64,000 nucleotides of DNA from Cucumis sativus (lineage: Eukaryota; Streptophyta; Magnoliopsida; Cucurbitales; Cucurbitaceae), in assembly GCF_000004075.3 (NCBI RefSeq), contig NC_026657.2, positions 21,510,501 through 21,574,500 of the forward strand, in the 5' to 3' direction. The notes under the pieces are model-generated. The model saw only the letters and a program-made list of their open reading frames with translations, did no database searches and was not told the DNA's origin. Shown piece by piece: positions 44,974 through 59,410 of the stretch (the first letter of the stretch is position 1; each line of letters begins with the position of its first letter). Both the position numbers and the translations under genes were made by a program.

Positions 44974-47900
44974 AAAGGATTTTTTCAAAACAAAAAAAAT
45001 CAATTGTCGACTGGCTGGCGGCCACCTTGCCTCCGATGGGTTGAAAATTGACGATGTTAAATTTTGTCTAATATTTGTGTTTTTTTCTTAAACAATATTA
45101 AGAACATGTAATATTTGTGTTAATATTATAATAAGAGAAATTTCCCTTAATTTTTAGTATAGTTTTTTTTATCTTTCCATCTTTCTACTAAAATATATAT
45201 ATATATATATATTAAAAAAACGAGCTTAATTCCATGAATTTTGAACTCAAAATATAAAGTGATCTTTAAGAGAACTGTTGCTCTTCAACTTGATGATATG
45301 GATTGCAAATTAATGTGTAACATTTTGAATTACATTACCTGCATGCTTGACTTGCTATAAAGCTAGATTTTGTGTTTTATAATCTTGTGTTTTATATAGT
45401 TTTAAAACTTTTAATTTAATCCAAATTTAGTTTAAAGTTTCTTTTAAATGGGTTTCAAAGAAATCTTCTTTAATTTTAGAACTTTCTTCAAACCTTCACA
45501 AATTCAATTCAAAATGAGTAGTGTTAAATTCATGGAGCATATGCAAAAATACATTAAAGTATTAAAAAAATGATTTAATTTTCTTTTTAAAAAATCATAT
45601 ATTTACATGCTTTGAGTAGACTTTAATTTGATCAAACACAACCATTTAATAAAAAGAAAAAACTAGTGCATAAGATTTTTTTAAGAGTATCAATCATAAA
45701 GTTAAATAAAATAAAATATATATGTTATGGAAATTAAATATAAATAAATATTTGGTACATAAAATTTATTATTGGTAATTGAAGTCCATTATGGTTAGGA
45801 GTTTAACGTTTGTCTTTGTCTTCATCTTCTTCACCTCAGATATTAAAAGTTTAAAACCGCTCATCACCTTAAACTCTCATTTCTTATTTTTCTATAATAA
45901 ACAAATAAATCTTTATTTTATTTGGTTGATTATTATTATACTTCAAATTTGAGTTATTGCACTTCTAATTTTAGTTAATCAATTATTAAAGTCCCCTTGA
46001 TTTAAAAGAAAACGTAAATTAAAGTAAAGTACTTTCTCAAAACTATATATACACGATTTTAAATTTGAATCTTTTTTATATAACAAAATAATCTAGACTA
46101 CTTATAAAAAATATAGCAAAATTTCTTAGGATAGATTTTGAAAATTTTACTATATTTGTAATTAATTTTTTTTTTGACTGTTTTTACAATTATATCTATT
46201 TAACTTTTATCTAGGAATTTTTTCAAAAATTAAAAAAAATTGACAAAACTACTCAAAGACAATTTATTTGAATGGTATTTTCGACACCTTCCCTTTTATT
46301 TATTTATATTTCTTACCATTCCTTTCCTATTTTCTTTTATTGAGGGTCGTTGAAAATTAAAACAAATTAGAAAATATATATATAATAATAATATTGTAGG
46401 TGATCGATGGTAAATAATTGAAATATTTGTTACATTTATAGATATTTTTTAAAATGATTCATTTTGCAATATGAAAAACAAACAATATTTATGAACTAAA
46501 TTTGTATAAAATAATTATTATGGGATCAAATCTGTAGCCTATTAATAATTTTTTTGTAATTTTCTTTTGTTCATGTTGGTTTCACTTTGGGTAAAGGAGA
46601 TCCAATAAAGCCTAGCCCACTACCTTTAAATATATGACTTTTTTTTCACCTTTTATTTCCTTATATTTTAATAATATTATTTATTATTTTACAAGTTGCA
46701 TATGTGCCTACAACTAAATCTAAATGTATATGCGTATATCATTTAATTTCCGTTTATACAGAACAACCACCAACAAAATTTAAATCAATTATGATTGAAC
46801 TAAGTTAAGTTTGATATAATTCAAATATGATTATTATAGTAATTAAAAGTACCATTTATCTCACAATTTTGTTACTATAAATTGTAGATAATTTCATTTT
46901 AGAAAAATACACTCAATATTCATTTTATTAATTCAATCATAGAATTTGTTAGGGAAGTTACACTAACAGATATATTTAAATGGTGTAAAATTTATACATT
47001 AAAAATTTTAGTATATATACTTCCAATAGTCTATCTTATTCTATATATTTTCAATAAATATTTACTCTACTTTCAATAGCTATTTTCTTTAAATTGGTTA
47101 AATAATAAAAATATAATCTAGATAAACATTCAAAATTTATAAATTGACGTTGTTATTTATGAGATGTATGATTAAAATTAGATTGTTGAAAGTATACAGG
47201 TATAAAACCAAAAGGGGAGAACGAAAAAATGATTTTTTTTATAAAAAATTTATATAATATTGAAATAAAGAGTGGAAGATTAACATAGATAAAATCAATG
47301 AAGATACTAGATGGTAATGAATTTGTGTGTATGATTATAATAGTTGAATATAATCAAAGTATGGATTACATGTCTTATTATAAATTGTTATGGTTGAAGC
47401 AAAAAGACAAAGATGTCAACTTTATGGGCTAATTTGAAATGGACTTGTAATGAAAGATATTGTCTTTCTCTAAATGATTTACTTCTCACCCTCTCTATCT
47501 ACATTTTTTTTTATAATGAAAATACATTTACCTTAGTTTAATGAAACATTATAACCATAAACAAAAGAAAGAAGGTGGGAATGGAAAAGGGAAAGAGCTC
47601 CTCATAAAGGCCAAAAAGTTTAGGTAAAGTGTTAGGTGGGTGCAAGAAATTAGTGCAAATTTGTGGGACAAATGTTACTTTTTTTAAAGAAAAAAAATAT
47701 CAACTAATTTCATTTTGGCTCTTTTTGATCTAAAACAGTGGGAGAGGTATTAGAATCACAAACTTGTGTAACCTAAAAGTAAGAAAAGTGGAGTTTATAA
47801 TTTGGTTTGTTTTAAATTTTGGTTGGACTATATATTCAAGTTTGTAAGACTTACCCATTATGCATTATATGTAATCTAACTATCACCTAAAACATCCTAT

Positions 47901-49320
47901 TATCATTATAAAATTTATGGATTTTAATTTTTTTTACTTCAACCTTGTTATAGAAAAGATAACTCTAGTGAGTGAATAATCTTTTTATAGTTCAATAATA
48001 TATGATGTTGAAAAATTGAACTATCGATATTGACATTTTAAATTGGAGTTGATATGAGATTTGATTTATTTAACGTGAGATACCACCTGTCACCTACTTA
48101 TTTTTTAAAATGGTAAAGAGATTTGATTTATTTTTTTCTTTCACCTATAACTTCTATTTATTTTTATTTTTTATTCTCATTCTCATTATCTATATGGTTT
48201 TTTACATTATTTTTCCTTCTTATGCTTTTATATTATTCAAGTTTTGTACAAATTTAGGTACGTTTTACAACTTTTATCTTTTTATTTTACAAGTTCTATA
48301 CATTTCAAAATATATTATGGTTTATTTTTTGTGTTGCTAAATTGAAAATATACATGCATCTCATATATTATTGAGGGTAAATTTGTTAGGTTCATACACT
48401 TATTTCGTTTAGTTATTTTAAATATATACAATATTTAGATAAAATATAATTATAATAATTATAGATATTCGATAAGTTACATCATATTAAGATATATATT
48501 TAACGTATACTTTTTCATATATACACATGCGTATTTAATTATTTTGCATATATATACCCCAGGTTATATAATACATTATAATTAATATAGTAGTCTAAAT
48601 GGTTGAAAAAACCACTGTAATAAATTATTAACATTTGTAATATCTAAGAAAACAAATTGTAGAATATTATTCTTAAAATTTTTTGGTATATGTTGAAAAC
48701 ATAAATAATATGATTTATAAATATACCAAACAATACAAACAGTATACTTTTGTTAATAACAAAGAGACTCAGTCAACGATATTTGTAATAGAACATGTAT
48801 ATTATGAAATGTATTTTGAGACAACATGATAAAAGTGAATATAAAAGAATGAAGGTTGGTAATGTATAATTAATTATGAAACACAATTTGAAATATAAGA
48901 AGAAATATTGACATATAATATAATGTGTAAAGGAGTTAAAAAAACAAGATACACATCTATTTGTTGAAAATAAAATTAATAACAGATGAATAGAAGAACA
49001 TGAATGAAGGTGTGGAACATATTGAAACAACCGTGGAAAAATGTATTATCAATTCACCGCTTATGTAAAATATTCTACATTTTTATTTTGATTTATATTA
49101 GTTTGAGAACATATTGTCCCCCCTCTTCTTTCTTTTGTTTTTGTTTTCTTATTTCGTAGTTCTTTTAAGTGTATTATTGTGTGTATTTAACTTCCTATAT
49201 TTTTTTTACTAACCATCCCGAGAAACACAATATCAAGAAGAAATAAAATTGTAAGTCATCCTTCCTATACTTCATTTTTTCCCTTTTAACTTACGATAAT
49301 TATAATTTTTTTTTTTTTGT
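44974..49320. other. Gene desert, left part
   Basis: AT-rich DNA with no credible gene on either strand. The start holds the DUF761 3' UTR. Segments near 46080-46250 with ATATAGCAAAATTT and ACTATATTTGTAA resemble others near 54900-55080, suggesting a dispersed family. Confidence 0.5.
45192..45212. repeat. (AT)n microsatellite
   Basis: About ten AT units. Confidence 0.85.
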
Positions 49321-49770
49321 CAGACGGGTGCCAAAATAATTAAAGTATGCAACATGCTAATTAATTAATTAACGTATCACTCACAATTAACACAGTATGC
49401 CAAATGGATAATTATTAAAGTAGGATGTCAAATAGATACAAGTAATTAACACATAATGTAAAATGGATGCCAAAAGGCAAATAATTAAATGTCAAATGGG
49501 TGCCAAAATGATTAAAGTAGGCAACATGCTAATTAATTAACGCAGGATGTCACGTTAATATAGATGCATATAATTAAAACAGCAGGCAAATAATTATAGC
49601 ATGATACAAGATGTTAATTAATTAATTAATACATGAGAATAATTAACACAGAAGTAATTAACAGATGCCAAATAATGAATGAGGATACAAAACACTAATT
49701 AATGCACCAGCCAGAGCCAAAAAGGGTGCCAAATAATTGAATCATCAACCATGAATTTAATAAAAAAAAT
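49321..49770 (+). repeat. Interspersed GGTGCCAAA / TTAATTAATTAA repeats
   Basis: Over 450 bp the boxes GGGTGCCAAAATAATTAAAG, GGATGCCAAAAGG and CACTAATTAATG recur irregularly. The best pair (GTGCCAAAAT-ATTAAAGTA-GCAACATGCTAATTAATTAA) is at 49328 and 49499, about 170 bp apart. This is probably a decayed minisatellite or nested copies of one repeat. There is no coding potential. Confidence 0.7.
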
Positions 49771-50985
49771 AAAAAACTTACCAATAGTTATGCATGCTTC
49801 CTTCTTGATCCTCTCAATCTCTTTCCAAATCACAAACAAATAAAAAGATTTCTCTTTTTGACATGTGTCTTTTCTATCAAATCTCTCAGAAAAAATCCTC
49901 AAATCACAAACACATGAACATATTTTTTTTACGCGTACCTTGAAATTTTAAAAATAAAAAAAATCCTCCACCAAAAATCCCTAAAATTGAATCTTCTCCA
50001 TCTCTTTTTATAGGGCAAAGTTTATTTTTTTTAGGTAGTGAAGTAGAGTAATTTTAGATAGTGAAGTGGAGGGCAACCGAGAAAGGGGAAAAATGTGGGA
50101 GAGTGGGAGAAGATGAGAGATTTGGAGAAAGTGTGAGCGTAGTAAAATAGAGCACGGTGACGAAGAAAAACGAAAATAGGGGATGATTGAGAAAAAATAG
50201 GAAGAAGAAAAACTTTTATTTTTAATTTTAATTTTAAATATGTTTTAATTTTTATTTTTGTTTTAAAACATAAATTTCAAATTTAAGAATTAAGATTTAA
50301 AATTCAAATTCAAAGTCAATTTCTTCAAAAATAAATAAATAAAAAATGTAGGACAAAATACGGTATCTATTATAATAATAATAATAATAATATTAGCAAG
50401 TAGATTAAGATTTGGGTTATGGGTGTAGCTAGTTATCAAATTTGGTATTGAGACATTGATGGTTGTATTAATTTTTATAGCTCCATATATATGATGGTGT
50501 GTTGGGTTGATTTTGTTAGAGATCCTACGTTTTGTTTCTATTTCATGAACATAATTCTATTATCAAAATTATTAGAATCAGAAGTTAAAACTCTTAGTTT
50601 TAATGTTTTTTTTTATTTTGTTTGTAGATTTCAAGGAGTCGAGGATAACAATCGGTGAGACTTTGATCAGTTTGGAGTTATCTACAAGTGTTGTGGTGCT
50701 TGGAGGATGGTAATGTCTATGTTTCTTGTTATTACATATACTTTGTGTTTTATGATTAAGAACGATGTTCATAACTCGTTTTGTAATTTGAATAAGAACG
50801 ATATGTTTCTATGTTGTAAATACATAATGACCAACTATATGTATATGTTCAATGGTACTTTAGCACATTTGTATGTGTACTCTCTTGCTTTACTTATATA
50901 CGTTCGACATTGTTGAACTTCAAAACTGGTGCAAGATAAATTATAAGGATACTTTAAAATATATAAGTTTTTTTTTTTAAAAAAA
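49771..50985. other. AT-rich DNA with possible transposon remains
   Basis: Purine-rich DNA at 50040-50200 is followed by a more GC-balanced stretch at 50590-50930 in which a few short frames occur; none resembles a known protein. Together with the hairpin repeats that follow, this could be the end of a decayed CACTA-like element, but no termini were found. Confidence 0.35.
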
Positions 50986-51190
50986 AAAAATTGACATGCA
51001 AAACGTGTCAAGGGTAAACAAATTCTTGACATGTAGAAAATGTCAACAAAACTTATATATTTGACGTTTATAAACTGTTAAGTAGTCTCATATCTAACTT
51101 TACTTGACGTTTAAAAACTGTCAAGTAAACATTTTTTATTCTTGACATTAGATTACTTGATGTATTGAAAAACGTAAAGTACAACTCATG
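50986..51190. repeat. Array of short TTGACR...YGTCAA hairpins
   Basis: At least four imperfect palindromes lie in 200 bp: TTGACATG-AAAACGTGTCAA, CTTGACATGTAGAAAATGTC, TTGACGTTTATAAACTGTTA and CTTGACGTTTAAAAACTGTC. They look like the subterminal repeats of a CACTA element (compare 11255-11650), with TTGAC in place of ATGAC. Confidence 0.6.
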
Positions 51191-51872
51191 TTTTATTTCT
51201 ATATTAAAATTTTGGCAACCCCATACTTATGGTATCGTATAATACAAGAAATTAATCATGTAAGGTAACAATATTTCCTTCAAATTAAGTCAACATAAAA
51301 TCTGCTGAATAAAATTAATCTTCTCCAATAATCCTACCAAAGTAACCAATACACACATAAAAAATTATGTACATATATCATAAAAGTAATTATATTCTTT
51401 AAAAGATATGGAATAGTAAAAGGAGGTGAACGATTGTAAAATTGGTCAAATTTAATGAAAAACAGCTATTATATTTTATACCACCATTTCTACTCTCTAG
51501 TTTTACCTCAATCATGGCATCTAAAAAATAAAAATGTACAGGTTATGTAAATTTAAAATTTAATAGGTCTGAATTGAATAATGAATATCAATGAATTAGT
51601 TTAATTATTAGTCGTTTTAACTTTTAATTTCGAAAATTATGGATATAAATAAATATTCGTCCGTATAATTAAAGTTAAAAAAGTATCAATTTATTACTTT
51701 AGTTTTAAGAAAATATTCAAATTAGGACCAACAATAATACAATGCGTCCAATCCCAAAACAAGTTAGAAATTTTATTTTATTTTAATATATAAATTTGAT
51801 TTGTTTTCAATTTTTGGATACTATTTTAGTTCCACATTTTACATCCTCATGCTATTTTAGTTTAATGTTTGT

Positions 51873-51891
51873 GTATATATATATATATATG
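51873..51891. repeat. (TA)n microsatellite
   Basis: About nine TA units. Confidence 0.85.
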
Positions 51892-53346
51892 TAAAGCACA
51901 TATTATTATTTCTTGTAAACCCGGAATTAAAAATAAAAAATTTCTATTAAAGAAAGAGACTTAGGCATTAAGATATATAGGAATTGATGAAGATTTCAAA
52001 CCCAATACAAAGCCCTATTGGAGTTTGGTTTGTGCTTTTTATAATGTGTTCCTAAGTTTGTTTCAATTTTTGACTTAATTTTGTAAGATAAATTAACTTT
52101 GCCTTTTTGATGGTGGTTTTACCAAAGTCATCTCTCTTTCTTCATGCTCGTAATTACTAGCTGCCCTCACAAGTTGCTTTTAGCTTTTTTCAAGAAAATA
52201 GGAAAATAAATTCATCAAACAAGGAATCTTTTATTATTTTTTAAAATCATTTATTTAATTTATGGTAACGTTTCCTAAAAAAAAATAAAAAAATTTGTTT
52301 TAAAAATATTTATAAATATAGTAATAAACCCATGTAGTAGTACTCTAAATTGTTACACATGTGGTCCTTTTAGGTTATAAAATTTCAATCATCTTCTATT
52401 TAATTGTAATTGCAATATTTTTCTTTTAAAAATATAATTTTATAAAAAAAGGGCTTAGAAATTTTAATGTCCTTTGTAAAGACTTTGATATTGGGGTATA
52501 TGAAATATGTTTGTTTTGGCGTGCAGTTGCTCATCAACATTATTGAAAAAGGTGTTTTTATTTATTTTTCATTTGATGGGGAGGAGGTTTCGTAGTCAAA
52601 TCACAACCCATATCATTATTGTAAAAGAAAATCTTGCTCTAAAGGGCTCTCTCTTTGTTTGTTTCATTTTTTGTTTTTTCTTTAAAAATCCAAATGGCTA
52701 AATAGAATTTTACCCATCATCATATAATTTGAGATTCCATATTATTTTATGTTTTAAAAATCTCTCGTACCTATATTATGATTATAAGAAAAACCAAAGA
52801 AAAAAATATATTGTAGGAGGTTAAAAAAGGTAGTTTTCTTTCAAAAAAAAAATAGTTTTCTCTTGGCTTAATCCAAACATCCAAACCATTCATTCTAGTA
52901 ATTTGTATTTTTTTCAGTGGTAATAGTGATAAGTTGCTTCAATTTTTTCATATGAGACAACAAAATCCAACAAAACAACAATGATTTGTGAAAATGAGAA
53001 TTAAAGAAAATGATGTATAAATGAACACGTTTAGAGATAAATTGAAAATTTTAACGAACTTATAAGATGTATTAACAACTACATTATTTATGTCCTATTA
53101 AATAAAGAAAAAGAAGAAAAAGTTAATTAAAACATTAAACACATTAAAATGAATCCACAGAATTGAATTGAAAAATGTTTTAAGAATAAAAAAAAGAAAG
53201 AAAGGAAAAGTAGTGGGGGGTTAAAAGCAGTTCCGGAAGAGAAGAAAAAGGGATGATTGGATGTGTGGTTGTAGGGATTCAACCCTCAAAAAAGCCATTG
53301 ATATGAACTGGCACCTCCCTTTAGGAAACAGTGGAGGAAGATGGCT

Positions 53347-53347
53347 A

Positions 53348-53368
<21 letters not shown>
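53347..53368. repeat. (TA)n microsatellite
   Basis: About ten to eleven TA units, followed by a short AAAT-rich run. Confidence 0.85.
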
Positions 53369-53379
<11 letters not shown>

Positions 53380-54103
53380 ATATTTTTCTTTTTCCTTTTA
53401 AGAAAAAATTAAGAAGAAAATGGCAAGACTCAAAAGAAAAGTAGTCTTTCTTTAGTTTTTATTTTAGAAAGCATTGCTTTCTAACTCACCCAAAAAATTC
53501 CTATGCTTTTTAATGTCATTTTTGTTATTGGGCTCTCTGGTTTTATTTATTTGTTTTAATACTTCAAATCTTTTAAGTGATTAATGGTAGTGTACCAGGT
53601 AAAAATGCTCATGGACCAAGGGAGATGGAAGATGTGATTACTCATTCTCATCAATTTTCATTAGGATCAAAGTAAGGATTCTCAAAAGGGAATTTGTAGG
53701 AATCGAATTCCTTTGAGATGACATCATTGATGTTATCAGATAACTCATAAAATTACCTGGACTTCAAGATTTTAATTGTCAAAATTTTGGACATGACATC
53801 CCACTTCACTTTCTCAACACATGCTATATGCAATTTTATTGACATATAAAATTTTAGTGCCTCAAGTTTGGAATATTTTGTTATCTATTTGGGTGTATTT
53901 TTTTCTTCTTCCTACCATTTCTTTCTCTTTCCTTTTCTTTTTGAAGTTGTGATTGATTGTGTGAATATTTATTCGCAATTTCATACAGTTTTATTTTTTG
54001 TATTTATTTTATTACCTTATCATGATGCTGAAACCAATATTTCAGTGTTCTATTTTATTTTTTACTTACTGTTTTACTTATTTGCGTCAAGGTTCTAATT
54101 TGA

Positions 54104-54126
54104 ATATATATATATATATATATATA
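54104..54126. repeat. (TA)n microsatellite
   Basis: About eleven TA units. Confidence 0.85.
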
Positions 54127-57100
54127 ATAGTAAAGGGGGTGGGAAGCCCGAGAGGAGATATAAGAGATTTGAGTTTAGTGGGTTTATTCAATAATATATG
54201 ATGAATCTGGAGTCGAATCATTCGAAGATAAAAGTCATGTAATCTTTTGGTTAAAATGTTAATAGAATCCTAACGATGATCGAAGTGATCAAAGTAAGCT
54301 TTATTTGTTTAAAGTTTAAAGACAAAGACAAATGCATTTAAAAATTTAGAAACCATAAATTAATCCACAACGTGTAAAAATGCATGAGAAGGAGATTGAA
54401 GTCTATGATCATTAACTGAATTCCATGAAAGAAAATAAGGAAGGCACATCATAAATATAACATATAACCCTATACTTAACAATAATCCTTCTACTTATTA
54501 AAAAAGTTGTCCATTTCTTGTTGTTCCCTAGAAGACTAAACATATATTTAAAAGATACAATTAATATTTAAATGTAAGAAGTTGTGCATGATTTGTAACT
54601 TAAATTGAGTTTGTCACCCGTAGACTCCTAGATAGTGATTTTGCAATATTTTTGCCTTAGTTTTGTTATTTCTGCAAGTAGTCCTAATATTTAATTATAA
54701 AAAAATGATTTCTAATTAGTTTATCAATCTAATTAAATCTACTTATGTATGATTTTTCATTTAATCTTTATTATTATATCTTTTATGATAAGAACGAAAT
54801 CTTCTTAAGGAACAATATGTAGATATAGTTTTGAATCATTCCATCTTGTTATATTAACAAAATTAGTAAAGGTAAATTTAATTTATATAAACATCTTTTC
54901 AATAAATGTTTTCAAATATAGCAAATTGAGTTCAATTATTACTATGTACAAATATAGTAAAATTTTATTATCTATCAATAATAACCGGTTATAAAAATTG
55001 GATAGATGTGTATTAGTGCAAAATATCTATCGCCCTCCATGATCAATAGATAATGACTTTGTTATTTGTAATTGGTTTTTTTAAAGTTTTGCTGTTACTA
55101 ATTTTAATTTTCATCTAAGTTCATTTGCATTTGGATTGAGATTTAAAATTATTTTGAATCGTATGGTGAAAGTGTATAAAAATTAACTTTAATTTTAATC
55201 CAAAATTTAATATTTTGTTGAGATATTATACACTACTTTTAGAAAATGAAAAATAAATAAGGACATTGTGTCAATTTTTATGAGAAAATGGAAAGAAACA
55301 TAATAACTATATGACCTTTAATTAAGAACTTTTGATTTTAGGGAGAGCCAACTTGCTTAGAAAAAATATATATTTTCTATACGTAAAATGACACATTCTT
55401 ATGCATGATTTCTTAAATACACACCTTCTGTGAGACATTTTGAATTTTTTTATATTTAGAATCAAATTATCTCTTTTTCTATTATGAGGTTATCAGATAA
55501 ACGTGCTTCGTGAAATTGAACTTGTGGGTGTTGATTATGATACGATGTGGTTCGTTTTCAAGTATTTAATCTTTTGATTCTCTCTCGATTGAATGCCTAT
55601 ATTTGATTTGAGAAAACAGAGCATATAATGTTGTTGAAGTTGGACTATTGAAAGAAAACTTGTATGTTCCAAGAAATTTCAATTTTCGAGGACGATCGAC
55701 TTCTAAAGTTAGAAAACTTTTTTCGTTCTTGGAAAATCTTCTCTAGACCTTCTTGGCAAAAAAGTTGTCCCCTTTCAAACTTCTATATTTGTAGTCCTTC
55801 TGTGAACTTTATGAGCTTGAGCTTTGTTGGTTAGTGGATTAGATCCATGAGTTCAACCACGTAGATTTGAATCATATTTAACATTTGGACTAAATTAAAC
55901 TTATTTTTTAAAAACTAAACTTTAATGTAAATAAATAATATTTAATTGGATCAAAATAATTAATTTGATTCAATGGTCATGATGAAAACACGTGACATCA
56001 TCAGAGTTGGCCAATTTATGTTTTCAACCTGAATTTGAAATTTTAGGACACATTTTAATTTTTAATTAATCTTAATTTCAATTATTTGTATTTTTAATGT
56101 AAATGATGTGATAATTTGTATCCAATTTTTTATTTATTTGAGTCTCTAATTATTTAATAAATTTTGGGTGTGTTGATAGTGTTGAAAACATGTTATATGT
56201 AGGGCCAAATTACAAATAATAATTAATTAGATATATTAAGTTGTAAATTAAACTAATATTAAAAGAGAAAAAAAAAAAAGACGAGTAAGTAAGATCAATT
56301 TCTTATACCATTTCCTTTACGCAACAAATTATTGGAGGGAAATTAAATGAATAAAAACTTTATTTATAGTTAATATATTGATTTAAATAAGTGTTTTGTT
56401 GGTGCCAAGAAGGCTCTCTTTTGCTTTGATTTTTCTTGGAAAAGGTTGCCAATAACTTGTTTGGTAGTAATTCAATTATCTAAATCAATTTTATTTTTTC
56501 CTTTCCTCTCTGTCCTTTAACCTATTATTATTATAATTATTTATTTTGTTTTTTTATGTAAAGCAATATATAGTGTTAAGTTAAAGGTGCTTTTCATTTC
56601 TTCTAATTGCCTACTAGTGCTTGTCTTTTTTCTTTTTCTTTTATATATATATTATTGTTATCAAAAGCTAAAATTAATTATTGGTGTTCAATTTTGGAGT
56701 GAAACCTTTGTGCATTCATATTTACAATCTTCTAGTTTCTCCATTTTAATAATCTTAAAGTTCTTGTGAGAAGTATATCAAGTTGAGAGAGTGATGTTGA
56801 CATGTACTTTTATATGTTCAAGTTTTAATACAAGTTAATGTAAGATACATTGAGTTTATATAATTTATGTAATTAATGTGGGAGCTTATTTAGCTTTTGG
56901 GTGGTTTAGCTAAACTTGATGCGTGAAAGAGAAAAATAGAACACGTTTATTGAAAGTGGGTTGAGTAACTTTAGAGTTTGATGTCAAATTTTGGTCAAAG
57001 TAATACGTCAATGGTAAACTTATAATTTAGGGAAGACAAAACTTGCAAAATAGAAAGAAAAGATAGAATGTCTAAGTGAGTAAGACAACTAAATCATAGA

Positions 57101-58960
57101 GAAGAAATTAGAAGTTTTTAGATAACTTATATAGAATTGTAATGGTGTCAATATGTTCGATTATGTTAAGATATGAGTTTTCTTAATCTGAGATAAGCTG
57201 TAACCAAATCTTATTCTATCTTATTTTATCTTAATCTCAATTCTATCTTATCTTCATTTTTGGCTTTACTCTATGTGACTTAAATTCACTAACAATATTT
57301 AATTTAATAAAATATATAAAGGTAAGGACAGGTAAACTATTTATTTATTTATTTTATAATAAGGATGTAATTATCTTATAACCAACTATTAATTTTGTTT
57401 TCATTAGCTAGACTCCATTTGTTACACAAACCCAATTTTTGAATTAACAAGACATGACCACTCTCTAAATTGAAATTTTAACACAAAAACTAAAACCTCA
57501 TTTTATAAACCTTTCATTTTTTTTTTTTAAATTGGTGTTTTTTCCTTACAACTTTTTTACATGGTTTTTTTCATCATTCCTACTAAACAAAACTATTCTC
57601 TATATGTTTTCAAAACTTAATTTGGTGTTTGAAAACACTATTAAAAGGTAGATAACAAAAGAAAAATCAAATGGATGAGAATGGTGAATTAAATAAGTAA
57701 TGAAAATTGGATGTAATGTACCACTAAATGACAATTTACTCTAAATTAGAATCTTTTACAAACCCATAAAAAAAAATTACAAAATCCTTTTCAAATTTTG
57801 AAACTTTTCTTTAAACCAACTAATTTCCTCTTAATCTTATATTGGGTGGGTATCATGCTTAGAACCAAATAGCTTTATGATGGACAAATATATTCCAAAG
57901 ATGTGGTGATAAAGAAAAGAGATACAACAACTATATATATTATGTTATGCACAGACAACTAATTTGTTAATTCATAATTAACATAACATCTAGAGGGATT
58001 TAGGATAATGGATAAGACTTCTTTTCCTGTTGATTGGATCAGATCACTCACATTGGGATCAATAAGTATACCCAAGAATCTCTCTCAATCAATTATACTT
58101 AAAGCAAACCCATATATATGGAAAAAGTGCACTTCTTTTATACTTTTCATTTCTTTTTCCCTTTTCCCTTTTTCCTTAACTTGTAATCAAACTGTAATTG
58201 GATCAATAATGTAGGTTTTGAATCTAATTTTTCTTCCTGAATTTGTTTGGATATTATATATGTTGATTCCCTTTTGAGGACTCATGTCAATTTCTTTATG
58301 TGCCATTTATTTTAACGAGATGGTTTTTTCTTTTTTTTCTTTTTTAAAAAAAGAACTTTCCTTAATCTTCAAGTTTAAAGTAATCAACATGTTCGAAAAT
58401 TTTGAAAATAAATTTATATTAAATTAAAAGGTAAGTATAGGGGAGAATTTTAAATCCTTATTTATGCACTTGTATAAAATTTTCATAATGACTATTGTCA
58501 TCATGGTCAAATTGTCAAATATGTAAATTTAAAATTCTAGTTGACAAAACCTCACTTAGTTTTATTGATTTAATTATTTTTAAACTTTATGCCTTAAAAC
58601 AACATATAGTTGTAATAACAACTTATGTACTAAAACTTTTTTTACCAAGTGCATTGAACATGTCTTCTATGTAGTAGATTAAAATAAAAATATAAGCTCA
58701 AAAGAAAGGTGAGTGGAAAGAATAGGTATATTCTGGATAGAATAATAATAGTAATAACACCTTTTAATCTTTACCATTACAAGACGAGCCAATCAAAAAG
58801 TTACTTTTTCGACAACAAATGAAAAGAAATTTTGTAAAACAAAGAAAAGTAACAAGAAGAGATCAAAATCACATTCAAACATTATCCACTCTTTAAATGA
58901 ACTATATAAATATATGCACTCTCAGGAACTATATAAAGGGATATTGTTTCTTTCCACATC

Positions 58961-59410
58961 CATCTACATGAAAGAAGAAAAAAAGATCATTAATAGATTC
59001 AAAGAACAAACTGCATTATTACCATAATCACTACAAATTGCAAGTGTTTCATGTGAGCAAAACAAACAAATAAGGCGACTCTATATCTTTTCTTTTCTTT
59101 TTTTCTTTTGGCAAAATGACTCTACAGATGGGAATATGAGCAAGAAACACACAAACAGTCCAGGAATTACCACAAATATAGAGCTGATTATGTAAAAGAA
59201 AGACATCCTTCTTCAACTTAAAGGACCTTGTTTTCATTTTCTCATTTTCTATTATATGCCCATTTTGATGCAATTCCTTGGCACCGTCTGGCATTGCGAT
59301 AGCCAGACATCTCAAATAGGAAACAACTGTGGATTTCGTTCTTCAACTTCACTGAAGCTGCCAACAATGACTATTAAGTACCTTGATAGTGAGAACATGG
59401 CCTCCTAAAT
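58961..59410 (-). other. Probable MTV1 3' UTR
   Basis: Directly downstream of the MTV1 stop at 59411-59413. It contains a few short frames without family resemblance. The polyadenylation site was not located. Confidence 0.45.

Larger units (their letters stand above)
51191..58960. other. Gene desert, right part
   Basis: AT-rich DNA without a credible gene. It includes microsatellites listed separately, a segment near 56990-57120 resembling 22190-22310, and TE-like fragments. Short open frames are no longer than expected by chance and match nothing I know. Confidence 0.5.

Noticed and set aside
58008..58214. 68-codon plus-strand frame
   Set aside because: No resemblance to a known protein; AT-rich chance frame.
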